Both the position numbers and the translations under genes were made by a program. From the NCBI GenBank assembly GCA_025642075.2, contig JAODUO010000530.1:127001-191000 (forward strand): a stretch of 64,000 bases of DNA. The letters run 5' to 3'. The notes below the pieces were generated by a model. That model did no database searches, was not told the DNA's origin, and worked only from the letters and a program-made list of their open reading frames with translations. Below are positions 23,819-35,830 of the stretch, in pieces. The stretch comes from Ridgeia piscesae (lineage: Eukaryota; Annelida; Polychaeta; Sabellida; Siboglinidae). How positions within the stretch are numbered: the stretch's first letter is position 1; every line of letters starts with the position of its first letter.

Positions 23819-25276
23819 GATATTTGGGACAGACGTGTCTATGACACAAAAACACAGAACTAATACCAGTGACATCACTCAACTGTAGGACACACTAGGA
23901 CACAAACATAACACTAATGACATCACTCAGATATACCACCACGTGTCTGTGACACCATGGCACAAAACTGACACCAGTGACTTTACGACAGGATATGCTG
24001 ACATGACACTAGACACCAAACTGACATCAGTTACTTCACTCTAACAGGGGATACATCAATATTGACACTTAACTGACACCAGTGACATCACTCAAATACA
24101 GGACACAAAGACACACCATATATCTACGACACAAGGAAACCTATGTGACATTAGTCATGACACTCTGACGCAAAATATTCTGACACTTATCTATGACACT
24201 AGGACCCTTTCTATTTAGTGTTATAAATGACATCCACTGTTTTAATTATTTAATCATCTTTCCCTCTTCTTTCCTTCATTCCTTCTTCCCATATTCAATG
24301 CAATAACCACTAACTATGGAGGAATGTCAGTTTTCTGACTTTATACAGTGAGTGTGAAGATACTATTACCCAACAGAGACAGTCCCGTGGCTAATAGGTG
24401 ACACAGATAACTCTGACACTGCTGTCATGTGACAGACATATCATGTGACAGATGAGTCAGGTGACACACATACGTCATGTGATGGACTCATCGATCGACA
24501 CATATGTCATATAACAGACATGACATGTAACACAAACATGCAGATGCATGATGCAGACATGTTTGATGACACACATGTCACGTGAAACAGGCCAGTTAAC
24601 TGACAGACATCTCAGGGTGACATCGGCACATCAAATGACAGCGATACGTCAAATTACAGACTCGGCAGCTACCATGGATTCTACCATGCTGGAGGAAAGT
24701 TAAGACTAACACGAGTGAGTATAAAGAACAAATCACGCAGTCTAATGCAGTGTTACACCTGCAGAACACAGGTGTCAACGTACAACACAGACGTGAATGT
24801 GGCACATTCTCCTGTAGAATTGTTCTGTATTCAGCAAACTAAGCCACCCTGATAGCCTACTGTATCTATGTCTATTTGGAGCAACATATTTATGGTTGGA
24901 TGCTATTTAATATATGTATTAATATGTTGACTTTCCACTAACAAAAGAAGGATCTGATTTAGCATGCCAGTGTAAGTTAACACAGAAACACACTAAACAA
25001 AACTGTTACACGTTGATAATAAATGATGATGTCACAGGCAGTAATTTAAGAAAGAAAAAACTATGAGAAACCAATCAAAATATGATCACACAAAAATTGG
25101 ATTGATACAAATCTTTCTATTCTAGAATTACGTTAACAGACACAACTATACAAGAGAACGTGCCATATTCGTTGTACACCGATTAGAACGTGCTGGGAAG
25201 TCGTGCAGGAAAGCGAGGAGAACATCGAACGAATGAACAAACGAATATGCTACTGATGACAATGTGACGGGGATAC

Positions 25277-25444
25277 CTTTCTTTGGTTTCTCGTCATGAA
25301 TAATCATCGAGTCATCGCTGGACAACGACACACGGTCGTCCATACCCTCGACCTCGGACACGCTGACCTTTTTGATGAGGTCGTCCATTGGAACGACTGG
25401 CTCACGGGACACAATGTCCTTGAACAGCGTGTCCTCTACTACTT
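25277..25444 (-). CDS. Ank: Ankyrin exon, acidic Ser/Asp-rich linker
   Basis: The exon is 168 bp, with acceptor TTTGCTTACAG, donor AAAG/GTATCCCC, and phase 1 on both sides. It encodes VVEDTLFKDIVSREPVVPMD, then DLIKKVSVSEVEGMDDRVSL and SSDDSMIIHDEKPKK. The SSDDS stretch is a likely casein-kinase-2-type phosphorylation cluster. No known domain is recognised. It belongs to the region C-terminal to the death domain, which is variable among ankyrins and often alternatively spliced. Confidence 0.85.
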
Positions 25445-26413
25445 CTGTAAGCAAATAGTTAGTGGGGACAGTCAGCGTCACGAACACGTCAACGTTAGGG
25501 GGGTCTGTGGCATGCGTCGGGACATACCATTTTTTTTTAGATGTTTTCATAGATGCTAAATGTCTATTCTGTTCATATTTCAGGTAAGAACCGAGATATT
25601 TCCAGTTCAAGTGAGAATAAGACATTCTATTTTTGTAGTTTTAAAATGTTTCTTTAATAAGACGATTTGGTTATGTCAGATATCTCCATTTGTCAGCTTT
25701 GTATAACCATCTCTCTATCATACTGTCTTGATATATACAAACTTAGTGTTAATTAATTAAACACATGAATAATATAAGTGACATCTCAGTCATGCATATT
25801 ATTACCCACTTGTTAGAATAAAAAATGATGAATTATACCAATTACTGGTTACAAATTTTTTTTAGATAGTTAGCCACAACACAAATAGCTCTCTTTTCAC
25901 CCTAACAAAACAACTTATCGTGGATCACACATTGTGTCTAGTGTCATCCACATAGTGACACTTCTGGGTATCACATGACCGTCCCCATTCCACCTCCAAC
26001 TACATATGGGCAAACTGGTATGTACTATGTCCCAAAAGCTCATAATGAGACCAATGTATGATGAGATTTTCAACAGCCTGACTTCATAACAAGACACAAT
26101 CATCTGTGTAGTTGTTATAAAGGTGAAACGTGTGATGCGAAAAGTTGTCAGCGACATACTAGTATGAATTCAAGAAATGTGACCTCGGTAAACACAATGA
26201 CCCCTGTCATCATCATCAACAAATCAGCCAAAATAAACGACAACCATCAATCAATGACTGTCAATCCACTGCCCTTGGTACACATAGGATGTGTATCAAA
26301 TCTCTCCTAAACAAAGACATTTTTCGTTGGTCGTCCTACCACTGTCAAAATGTCACCAATGGATGTCCTGCAACAAGAAACGAGTGACACCAAGTGACAT
26401 GTACCTGTGTCAC
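25445..26413. other. Intron, no distinctive content
   Basis: This is AT-rich intron sequence. I see no exon, RNA gene or tandem repeat. Confidence 0.5.
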
Positions 26414-26581
26414 CTGGCTGGGCACTGTCCACCACCTCCATGTCCATCTGTGTGTCCAGCTCCTCAGCTAGAGCGAGGTAGGCCTCCTGCTTGCGCTGGG
26501 CCTCGGCAGCCTCATCTTCAACCTGCTCGGGGGCGCCCCCTACCCTGCTCGGTACGATCTCGTCCTCGTCACGGGTCTCGG
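26414..26581 (-). CDS. Ank: Ankyrin exon, acidic helical linker
   Basis: The exon is 168 bp, phase 1 to phase 1, and starts after CACCTTCTAG. It encodes ETRDEDEIVPSRVGGAPEQV, then EDEAAEAQRKQEAYLALAEE and LDTQMDMEVVDSAQP. The middle part (EDEAAEAQRKQEAYLALAEE) should form a charged helix. Two donors are possible, CCAG/GTGACA, used here, and ACAG/GTACAT 9 bp further on. Both keep phase 1, so use of the second would add Gly-Asp-Thr. Neither is a strong consensus. Confidence 0.82.
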
Positions 26582-27346
26582 CTAGAAGGTGTTGACATGT
26601 TAGACACGCTGGGGGACAACAGGACACGACAGGACGCAACAGGACAATGACAACATGCATCACAGGTGATAGACGATATTCATTCAACGTGTTAAACTGT
26701 TTCAATGTTTCTCTTCGCCTTGGTCTCATTTCAACGAGTTACTCCTGAAGGCACTAGAAACTCTACCTCCACCGTCACCCACAACCATCATTAGCTACCC
26801 CTTAGAGACATGCTTCACCAAGAGATCCCGAGAAGGAAAATATGTTTTAGGCAGAAACCAAGTTTAAAAGTCAATGGAACCGTTTTAAAAACTTCACTTT
26901 AAACATACATTTTGCCTCAGGGCAATATAGGGAATGTTAACCGATAGGTATCCATAAAAAACAGTGCACATACAGGTAAATTTAATGTCAATTTAGATCA
27001 TTCAGTAGTCATATAACATACCAGAGTGTTACAAACAAAGAATTATTTGATACTACAAAAGGTAGCAAAAATGGGCAGGACTTTGGCAAAAGTACAAAAA
27101 CATCACGAAACTTAAGAACTGCCCTTTTAAAACCATTTGCAGTTCAAGGTAACTTTTTATGATAAACCTAATTATAGTTAGAATAAACAGTTACCTAACT
27201 CGGTTTCAGTATCATAAATGAATTTTTTTAAATCAAACAATGGTTCCATTGACCTATAAACAATCTGTAAAACCCACACCGCTGTAGTCAACATTTAGGG
27301 CAGAAAATGAAGCCCAGGGACATGACACGTCACTATCATGACTCAC
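26582..27346. other. Intron, no distinctive content
   Basis: I see only AT-rich sequence with no recognisable element. Confidence 0.5.
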
Positions 27347-27425
27347 CTGGTGTCGGTGTCGAGAGATCGCGCTCGACGATAGAGCCGGCGCCACTATCTG
27401 TCTCCTCAGCTGCGGACTCCGACTC
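27347..27425 (-). CDS. Ank: Ankyrin exon, phase 0 to phase 1
   Basis: The exon is 79 bp, with acceptor TGTGTGTTGCAG and donor ACCAG/GTGAGTCAT. It encodes ESESAAEETDSGAGSIVERD and then LSTPTP. It is the only tail exon starting in phase 0, matching the phase-0 end of the exon at 29697-29797, so those two must be used or skipped as a pair. The Ser/Glu-rich acidic sequence ends in TPTP, a likely phosphorylation site. Confidence 0.85.
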
Positions 27426-29696
27426 CTGCAACACACATACTGACCGTTTACTGACCATACACCCAGCGCATATTCGCCAAACACTGACCACTGACTACAT
27501 AATGCCGTAACCAAATCAGTCTACTATCATTTGCAAAGTTATTGTCATCAGCAAGATTCCCACAATCTATGCTACAGTCAGTGAATTTGCTTTTCCAAGG
27601 ATGATTTTGTAATAAAAAAGTGCATCATAATACAATGTTGCCCCTTAGTGAAATAAACACTGTGTGTCTAATTATTACTATACATATATTTAATTATTAT
27701 CATTAAAACTGCTTCACATATATTACCGTATTAACTGAAGACCTTATTATAACTAACCAAATGTTGTATAAGAACATATCAACAAAACCACATATATTAG
27801 TAAACATCGCTTCATGTTTGCAATTTCTGCTAACACGGCCATTTGCTGAGCTATTTAGTTGGCAAAAGATACGAAAAAGAGTTATACAGAGTTTCACATC
27901 AGTTATTTTGTTGGAATATGTCATATACGTAATTATACAATTAAGTCGAGAATAAAATAAGTTAAAGGAATTTCTGGGAGAAGTAAGTCACTTGAACCCT
28001 GACTGATATCATAATGGGTATTCAGCCCCCACACGTGAGAGTAGCAGAAATTAAATGAGAAATGAGTGCATTGTCAATAAGAGCTTCAAGCCTGACAATG
28101 CACCAACTTCTGGCATACAGAACACAACATTGTACAACATAACCCAGCCTAGAGGACACACATTACAGATGTGCGTAAAGAGCCTTCAGAGGCCGACCAT
28201 GTACGAAGCTACTGACGGTGCTAAGTGCCGACCTGGGACACATCGGACGTAGGCTACGGGCCTACAGTGCTCTGCCGACGTCAATGCTCTGTAAGCGCTA
28301 GACCGTGAACAGTGGCGACAGATGGAGAGGAACTTATCCATACAATGAGAACAGTGACAACTTGTGATTAAGTTAATTACGCCTGTAATGCGAAAGTGGA
28401 AATAATAATGTGTTAACTTCTTTCAATTTGAACTGATTGTTTGTTCCATGAAAACCTTGGTCGGCCTTGCTTGCATCATGCTGACCTCACTACAGGAAAT
28501 ACATGTTACTAGGTAACTAGTTCACTAGATATGAGTAGAGAAAAAAGAGAAAGTGAAAGCTAAAAAGTAATGTTTATATAAATATGGACAGAAGAAGACT
28601 GGGTGACCCAAAACAGCAGAAAAATAACATAAAAAGATAAAAGTGGGCACAAGAAACAGTAACACTGATAATGGGGGGGGGCAAGGACTAGTGACATTGA
28701 TGGGAGGGTAGGAAGGACTAGTGACATTGATGGGAGGGTAGCAAGGACTAGTGACATTGATGGGAGGGTAGCAGCGATTAATACCACTGATGACACTGCG
28801 GGGGTGGACTACCCGGTAGTGACATCAGACATTATTGGCATTAGGGTGCCTGACACTGGTGACACTGATGTCTGTAGGAATAGCAGAGGCAAGTAACACT
28901 GATGACATTAGGAGGGGCAGGGACTAGTGACACTGACTGCACTAAAGTGTGTACGGACAAGTGACATTGGTGACATTAGGGGGATAGGGTTAGGCTAATG
29001 ACACTGGTAGCATGCATTACGGGATGTGGGACTACTGACACTGGACGGATGCAGGGACTAGACATTGGTGACATTAGGGGGAGCAGGGAATAGTGACAAT
29101 GACGGCATTAGGGGGTGCGGGGTCAGGTGATAAGAAGAGCCATGCTCACCTGAATCTCACGGCCAATCTAAGTGCAAGGGGTAAGAAATGTTGCCATCAA
29201 CGACAACAGGATCTAATCACTCACTAGCGACTACTTTACCACCTTTATGTGTGTCCAACTGTCACCTGGTCAACTATCTGCACCAGTCGGTCTGTCACCG
29301 TGGCTACTGGACATATGGTCACAGGAACGTACAAGTGTACACAACACCTACTTTGTCAGTTATGTTACGATTACATCGGCATAAACGATTGTTCCTATTT
29401 GGGGAATAGTAACTGCTCAAATTGCAAGAGTAAACACCCACTTCTACGAGCGGCTACCTGTCTGACCACTGGACGACAGTGTCGCTGGACCAACTGAACG
29501 CTTCAATTCCTTTTAATTTCCAAAACCATGTGTCAGTTTCACCACCGACAATGTACCGTCCAACAATGACACAGTCAACCACTCGTGTTAGCAGTAGGAA
29601 GTGGGAGAGACAGACATTGAGGAGCCAGTGCAGACAACCATGCCACCCACAGACACGGTGCAGGAGGTGGTCTAGGGCCACAGACACACAGCCTAC
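27426..29696. other. Intron with a short 30-bp repeat cluster
   Basis: The intron contains the 30-bp cluster near 28.67-28.80 kb and its GTGACATT-rich degenerate extension to about 29.13 kb. The remainder shows no exon. Confidence 0.5.
28668..29130. repeat. 30-bp repeat cluster (GTGACATTGATGGGAGGGTA) and decayed copies
   Basis: Three to four good 30-bp copies containing ACTAGTGACATTGATGGGAG lie at 28668-28790. They are followed by loosely related GTGACATT / GTGACACTG units. The plus strand is G-rich. Confidence 0.8.
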
Positions 29697-29797
29697 CTTG
29701 ATGAGATCCTCCTCATCGTACGAAACGTCGAGCGACTCTCCTCGCTGCATGGACGAGCCCCGGGAGTCTCCAAGTTCTTCCTTCAGGTCGTCAAAAC
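29697..29797 (-). CDS. Ank: Ankyrin exon, first after the death domain
   Basis: The exon is 101 bp, with acceptor TCTGTTTAG, donor CAAG/GTAGGCTG, phase 1 to phase 0. It encodes FDDLKEELGDSRGSSMQRGE and SLDVSYDEEDLIK. It continues the acidic region directly after the last death-domain helix. The DSRGSS and SYDEED pieces are candidate phosphorylation sites. Assignment rests on the splice signals and phase fit on both sides. Confidence 0.88.
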
Positions 29798-32700
29798 CTA
29801 AACAGACACGCACCAAGTCAGCCTGGGTAACCTAGGCACTGTGATGGTCGCGCTTTGATAAGATAACAACACTATGTTCCTCTCTTTCGAAGCGTTGAAA
29901 GCTAGATTCGTCAAGTCAGTCTAGGTGAACTAACGGCCATAATATGGCAGCACTTTAATCAGTAAACACCACATTCTCTTTCCTCTATCAAAACCTAAAC
30001 AGTCACCAATTCAGCCTGCATAACCATTGTTACATTTTCAACCATATCACTGGTATTGTCGCTAGGTCTCATATCACTGGTATTGTCGCTAGGTCTCATA
30101 TCACTGATATTGACACTAGGTCTCATATCACTGGTATTGTCGCTAGGTCTCATATCACTGATATTGACACTAGGTCTCATATCACTGGTATTGTCGCTAG
30201 GTCTCATATCACTGATATTGACACTAGGTCTCATATCACTGGTATTGTCGCTAGGTCTCATATCACTGGTATTGTCGCTAGGTCTCATATCACTGGTATT
30301 GACACTAGGTCTCATATCACTGGTATTGTCGCTAGGTCTCATATCACTGGTATTGTCGCTAGGTCTCATATCACTGGTATTGTCACTAGGTCTCATATCA
30401 CTGGTATTGACACTAGGTCTCATATCACTGGTATTGACGCTAGGTCTCATATCACTGGTATTGTCGCTAGGTCTCATATCACTGGTATTGTCGCTAGGTC
30501 TCATATCACTGGTATTGTCGCTAGGTCTCATATCACTGGTATTGTCGCTAGGTCTCATATCACTGGTATTGACACTAGGTCTCATATCACTGGTATTGAC
30601 ACTAGGTCTCATATCACTGGTATTGTCGCTAGGTCTCATATCACTGGTATTGACGCTAGGTCTCATATCACTGGTATTGACACTAGGTCTCATATCACTG
30701 GTATTGTCGCTAGGTCTCATATCACTGATATTGACACTAGGTCTCATATCACTGGTATTGACACTAGGTCTCATATCACTGGTATTGTCACTAGGTCTCA
30801 TATCACTGGTATTGTCACTAGGTCTCATATCACTGGTATTGACACTAGGTCTCATATCACTGGTATTGACACTAGGTCTCATATCACTGGTATTGACACT
30901 AGGTCTCATATCACTGGTATTGTCGCTAGGTCTCATATCACTGATATTGACACTAGGTCTCATATCACTGGTATTGACACTAGGTCTCATATCACTGGTA
31001 TTGTCGCTAGGTCTCATATCACTGGTATTGTCGCTAGGTCTCATATCACTGGTATTGACACTAGGTCTCATATCACTGGTATTGACACTAGGTCTCATAT
31101 CACTGGTATTGTCGCTAGGTCTCATATCACTGGTATTGTCGCTAGGTCTCATATCACTGGTATTGACACTAGGTCTCATATCACTGGTATTGACGCTAGG
31201 TCTCATATCACTGGTATTGACGCTAGGTCTCATATCACTGGTATTGTCGCTAGGTCTCATATCACTGGTATTGTCGCTAGGTCTCATATCACTGGTATTG
31301 TCGCTAGGTCTCATATCACTGGTATTGACGCTAGGTCTCATATCACTGGTATTGTCACTAGGTCTCATATCACTGGTATTGTCGCTAGGTCTCATATCAC
31401 TGGTATTGACACTAGGTCTCATATCACTGGTATTGACGCTAGGTCTCATACCACTGGTATTGACACTAGGTCTCATATCACTGGTATTGTCACTAGGTCT
31501 CATATCACTGGTATTGTCGCTAGGTCTCATATCACTGGTATTGTCACTAGGTCTCATATCACTGGTATTGTCACTAGGTCTCATATCACTGGTATTGTCA
31601 CTAGGTCTCATATCACTGGTATTGTCACTAGGTCTCATATCACTGGTATTGTCGCTAGGTCTCATATCACTGGTATTGTCGCTAGGTCTCATATCACTGG
31701 TATTGTCGCTAGGTCTCATATCACTGGTATTGTCACTAGGTCTCATATCACTGGTATTGTCGCTAGGTCTCATATCACTGGTATTGACGCTAGGTCTCAT
31801 ATCACTGGTATTGTCACTAGGTCTCATATCACTGGTATTGACACTAGGTCTCATATCACTGGTATTGACACTAGGTCTCATATCACTGGTATTGACACTA
31901 GGTCTCATATCACTGGTATTGTCACTAGGTCTCATATCACTGGTATTGTCGCTAGGTCTCATATCACTGGTATTGTCGCTAGGTCTCATATCACTGGTAT
32001 TGACACTAGGTCTCATACTACTGGTATTGTCACTAGGTCTCATATCACTGGTATTGACACTAGGTCTCATATCACTGGTATTGTCACTAGGTCTCATATC
32101 ACTGGTATTGTCGCTAGGTCTCATATCACTGGTATTGACGCTAGGTCTCATACACTGGTATTGTCACTAGGTCTCATACTACTGGTATTGACTAGGTCTC
32201 ATATCACTGGTATTGTCACTAGGTCTCATATCACTGGTATTGTCACTAGGTCTCATATCACTGGTATTGGTTTATTATGTTTCGCATTATCACTGGTATT
32301 GTCACTTTGGTCTCATATCACTGGTATTGTCATTATGTCTCATATCACTGGTATTGTCGCTAGTGTCTCATATCACTGGTATTATAGTCTCATATCCTAT
32401 TACTAGTCTCATACTACTGGTATGACATCTAGGTCTCATATCACTGGTATTGTCATTAGGTCTCATATCACTGGTATTGTCATTATGTCTCATATCACTG
32501 GTATTGTCATTATGTCTCATATCACTGGTATTGTCATTATGTCTCATATCACTGGTATTGTCATTATGTCTCATACCACTGGTATTGTCATTATGTCTCA
32601 TATCACTGGTATTGTCATTATGTCTCATACCACTGGTATTGTCATTATGTCTCATATCACTGGTATTGTCATTATGTCTCATACCACTGGTATTGTCATT

Positions 32701-32924
32701 ATGTCTCATATCACTGGTATTGTCATTATGTCTCATATCACTGGTATTGTCATTATGTCTCATATCACTGGTATTGTCACTAGGTCTCATACCATGCGGC
32801 GGAAATTAATCCTTGTTGTTACCCATTTTACAAAAAAGTACCTCCGAAATGACACCCAACATACAAACAAACCTACCTCTGCCTCACCTCCCTACATGTC
32901 CCTCTCACAAAACAGACACTGTAC
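29798..32924. other. Intron almost filled by a 27-bp minisatellite
   Basis: Nearly 2.8 kb of this 3.1-kb intron is the 27-bp array. The flanks show nothing else. Confidence 0.7.
30038..32795. repeat. 27-bp minisatellite (about 100 copies)
   Basis: The unit is built from TCATATCACTGGTATTGTCG followed by CTAGGTC. Variants carry GTCGCT, GTCACT, GACACT or GACGCT, and from about 32.45 kb GTCATTATG. The period is nine codons and stop-free on both strands, so there are overlapping open frames of about 700 codons: MRPSDNTSD repeated on the minus strand and LGLISLVLS repeated on the plus strand. The array lies between two exons with matching phase-1 junctions, so it is intronic. Irregular units lie at 32.15-32.43 kb. 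Confidence 0.96.
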
Positions 32925-33053
32925 CTGTTTGCTCCAGTTCAAAGTTGGCAACAGCCTGCTCCACCTCGTCTGTCACCTCCTCCACATTGTATATACAGTT
33001 GTCGATGACGTCATCGCGACCTATCTTTTTCAAGCCTCGCTCAAGTTCGTTTC
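32925..33053 (-). CDS. Ank: Ankyrin exon: end of the death domain
   Basis: The exon is 129 bp, with acceptor TGATGATGCAG, donor AACAG/GTACAGTG, phase 1 to phase 1. It encodes NELERGLKKIGRDDVIDNCI and then YNVEEVTDEVEQAVANFELEQ. The first part is the final helix of the ankyrin death domain (LExxLKxIGRxDVV pattern). The second part is an acidic helical extension. Ankyrin death domains are death-fold modules of uncertain partner; none of the apoptotic adaptor context is present. Confidence 0.93.
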
Positions 33054-33542
33054 CTGCATCATCAATAATAACTGTGTCACTCTACATGTCAAGACACTTC
33101 CCTCAGCAATAATAACCATGTCACTCTACATGTCAAGACACTTCCCTCACCAATAATAACCATGTCACTCTACATTTTAAGACACTTTCCTCAGCAAAAC
33201 TGAAGTGCTTCTGGTAATTTGTAATCATTCAGATGCTGCATAAAACAGACGCTTTATTTCACATATGTCTGGCATTTAAAAGGCAGTTCTTTTAGCAACG
33301 ACATCAACATCAGATTGGCTTAGTCACTCCATGGGTTATTTGAGTACCAAAACATTTTCAAAATTTCAGTTATTCCACTTGGCTACAATGAATGCCCAAT
33401 TTAGGAGATCCATGTTCCAAGCTAAAATGCACAATTACCTACTGCTCTAGTACAAGCAAATAATTTAACAAAATAATTAATTAACACAGAGGTAAGAAGG
33501 TGCAAGAATAACGGCTGTTCCAAGTATCTCAGTTCCTCCCAC
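33054..33542. other. Intron with a 44-bp triplicate
   Basis: Three copies of a 44-bp unit (AATAATAACCATGTCACTCT core) lie at about 33062-33196. There is nothing else notable. Confidence 0.6.
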
Positions 33543-33755
33543 CTAAAGACATGCCGCCACTCTTGGAGGCCCACAGTTCGAGCATGACGAGGGCCTGCTC
33601 GCTGACGTAGGTGTAGTCCATCTGTATCTTCGTAATCTCCTCGTCTGTGACGTTGAGGACGTGGGCCAGGACCACCCAGTCTCCCTGCAGTGTGTCTGCG
33701 ATGTCTGTTAGACGCAGCTCTGCCTTGCTGATCTGGCCCCCGCCCCGCCCTACGC
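33543..33755 (-). CDS. Ank: Ankyrin exon: death domain, main part
   Basis: The exon is 213 bp, with acceptor GTCTGTAG, donor TTTAG/GTGGGAGG, phase 1 to phase 1. After a Gly-rich VGRGGGQISK lead it reads AELRLTDIADTLQGDWVVLA, then HVLNVTDEEITKIQMDYTYV and SEQALVMLELWASKSGG. These are helices 1-5 of an ankyrin death domain, matching the family pattern DxRLxxIAxxLGxxWxxLAREL and EDEIxxI. The domain is completed in the next exon (32925-33053). Its position before the giant exon shows that the giant tail is C-terminal to the death domain. Confidence 0.95.
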
Positions 33756-34069
33756 CTACAGACAGGACAGCAGTGGTAGCATTCTTCTACTGCTATTACA
33801 AAAGGCAATTATCCAGCGTCGTAATTTATGAAACAGAAGTCTGCCTTGTGACAAGCATGATGCTAGCACTTACTGTCAATGCCCAATGCCCTGGCTTTAC
33901 TGGCAATATGTAACTGGGCCTAAAACTAATTACATTTTCAGCTGTCTGCTCAACAATGAGCAAAACACTGATTTTATTTTAGGAACTGTTTAGTTGTCTG
34001 AAAACACACAATGTACAAATGCATTACAGCACTTTGTCTTATTATGGATGCGATTCCATAATAGATAAA

Positions 34070-34166
<97 letters not shown>

Positions 34167-34222
34167 ATAACAAACCTCCTCTCCCTCCTCTCTCAGTTTG
34201 CATTGTCACATAAAATGTTTAC
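33756..34222. other. Intron with a TA microsatellite
   Basis: The intron is short, with an interrupted (TA)n run at about 34073-34164. No exon was found. Confidence 0.7.
34073..34164. repeat. (TA)n microsatellite
   Basis: About 90 bp of nearly pure TA with three single-base interruptions. Confidence 0.95.
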
Positions 34223-34289
34223 CTGGATAAGCTTGTAGTAATTCTTTTGTTTCCATTTCATCTCCGTCAAGTCCTAACATTGAATCACC
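34223..34289 (-). CDS. Ank: Ankyrin exon: linker between UPA and death domain
   Basis: The exon is 67 bp, with acceptor TATATTTTCAG, donor CCAG/GTAAACAT, phase 0 to phase 1. It encodes GDSMLGLDGDEMETKELLQA and then YP. This acidic linker is where vertebrate ankyrins place their giant exon; here it is a single short exon. Confidence 0.88.
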
Positions 34290-34871
34290 CTGAAAATATA
34301 TATTTAAAAAATATAAAAACAACCTGTCTAATAGGTTCCACACTATGATGAAACAACAAACACTATATTGCTTTCAGATAAACATTTCAACCATGTTAAC
34401 GTGATTTGTATGTAATTCCACACACAAAGTATTTTATCATCATAAACTTTAGATTAACAACTAATGTGAAATGTTTCTGAACAAAAATAAGGTAATATTT
34501 AACTGCAGAATACATACGTATATCAACAACTGCATGTTTCAAGATGCTGTTAAACATCATTAAGGCTTAAGCAACATGTTGAGACGTTAAGTAACCATGT
34601 AAGCCATTGGTTTATCTGGAGTCTAACAATGTTTCACTCATGTTTAAACTTTCCATCCAAAGGTATTTGTTACTTTTATTTTTAAACACATTCACACTAT
34701 TAGCATACTGAACATATTCCATTAATTTAGCCTAGACTACCCACTGTAATTCCTGATAATGTACTCTGCACCATTCCTTCACTAGTGTGACTTTCTACGT
34801 TCAACTGTACTCAAGTAAAAACTAATACTTCTACCATATTTTCCAGACCATTCGTCATACATATACATCAC
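34290..34871. other. Intron, no distinctive content
   Basis: AT-rich sequence only. Confidence 0.5.
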
Positions 34872-35123
34872 CTGTATTTGTTCGGGCAGTACAATGTTGA
34901 GGGTACAAATGGGGGTCTGTGGGGCCTCGCCGCGAGAAATCTTCGGCTCTCGCATGAATGCAACGCGACCTATTGGCTCTTGGTTTGAGTCGCGCAACCG
35001 AACCGTCAGGGGAAGGCGATTTTCGCGGAAGGCGTGGAAATTGATATACAACTGTTCGCCTGACTTCGTCACTGGCACAAGGTTCCCGCCCATCTCCACG
35101 TACTGGGGCTTGCCCTCGAGAAC
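34872..35123 (-). CDS. Ank: Ankyrin exon: UPA domain, C-terminal part
   Basis: The exon is 252 bp, 84 codons, phase 0 to phase 0, with acceptor TTTGTCAG and donor TACAG/GTGATGTA. It encodes [20 protein letters not shown], then [40 protein letters not shown] and [20 protein letters not shown]. This is the classic ankyrin UPA ending (F-x-ENRLPL, EP-x-GR-x-x-F, CxLNIxLP). UPA packs against the two ZU5 domains to form the spectrin-binding supramodule. Confidence 0.96.
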
Positions 35124-35519
35124 CTGACAAACAAATGCAACACTCCACCCAATGACTCTTTCATATATATAAACTGGCCAGAAATAATTCTTTACTTATA
35201 TTAAAGTGCACTTGCCTTTTCAACAAGTGAATCATTTTAATAAAAAAGATCATCAGTATATTTGATTGAATTTTGATATATTTCTTTGAAATTCACCACA
35301 CATTCATTGCATCTACCTTTTATTTTTACATGTCAATGATGTATTTTTGTAGAGTTCAAACTATAGCATGTCTTGTATACCTTTAATGGCCGATGTTGTG
35401 ACGTCTTGTTGAGTTCTTACTGTCAACTAAGACCTCTGCGGGACTGTGTTAGTCACGCAGTTCAAGTCTTTGACCAGTGATTCGGTCAGCAGTTTTACTA
35501 CACCAGTCAACGTGAACAT

Positions 35520-35830
35520 TTACCATATCAGTCCACATGAATTCACATACAAATTTTGCCACTTGAGTCCACATAACAATTTTGCCACTTGAGTCCACAT
35601 AAAAATTTTGCCACTTGAGTCCACATAAAAATTTTGCCACTTGAGTCCACGTGATCTCCCATATAAATTTTGCCACTTGAGTCCATGTGATCACCCATAA
35701 AAATGTTGCCACTTGAGTCCATGTGATTTCCCATAAAAATATTGCCATTTGAGCGCACGTGATTTCCCATAAAAAAAAATTGCCACTTGAGTCCACATGA
35801 TCTGCCACAACAGTTTCACCACTCTAGTCC
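35520..35830. repeat. 26/38-bp repeat array with GCCACTTGAGTCCAC core
   Basis: About nine copies share GCCACTTGAGTCCAC. Short copies are 26 bp, and longer copies add GTGATCTCCCAT or a similar insert. Confidence 0.85.

Larger units (their letters stand above)
21377..25276. other. Intron with a 23-bp array and GTGACA-rich sequence
   Basis: The intron contains a two-copy duplication of about 67 bp near 21490-21620, the 23-bp array (22.58-23.12 kb), a possible MITE (23.57-23.82 kb) and scattered GTGACATCAC or TGTGACAGAC elements from 23.86 to 24.64 kb. No exon was found. Confidence 0.55.

Noticed and set aside
29995..32170. Overlapping frames of about 700 codons on both strands
   Set aside because: Produced by a 27-bp period without stops; located inside a phase-consistent ankyrin intron.
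33006..33017. GATGACGTCATC (CRE-like palindrome)
   Set aside because: It lies inside a death-domain exon and simply encodes the conserved Asp-Asp-Val-Ile.
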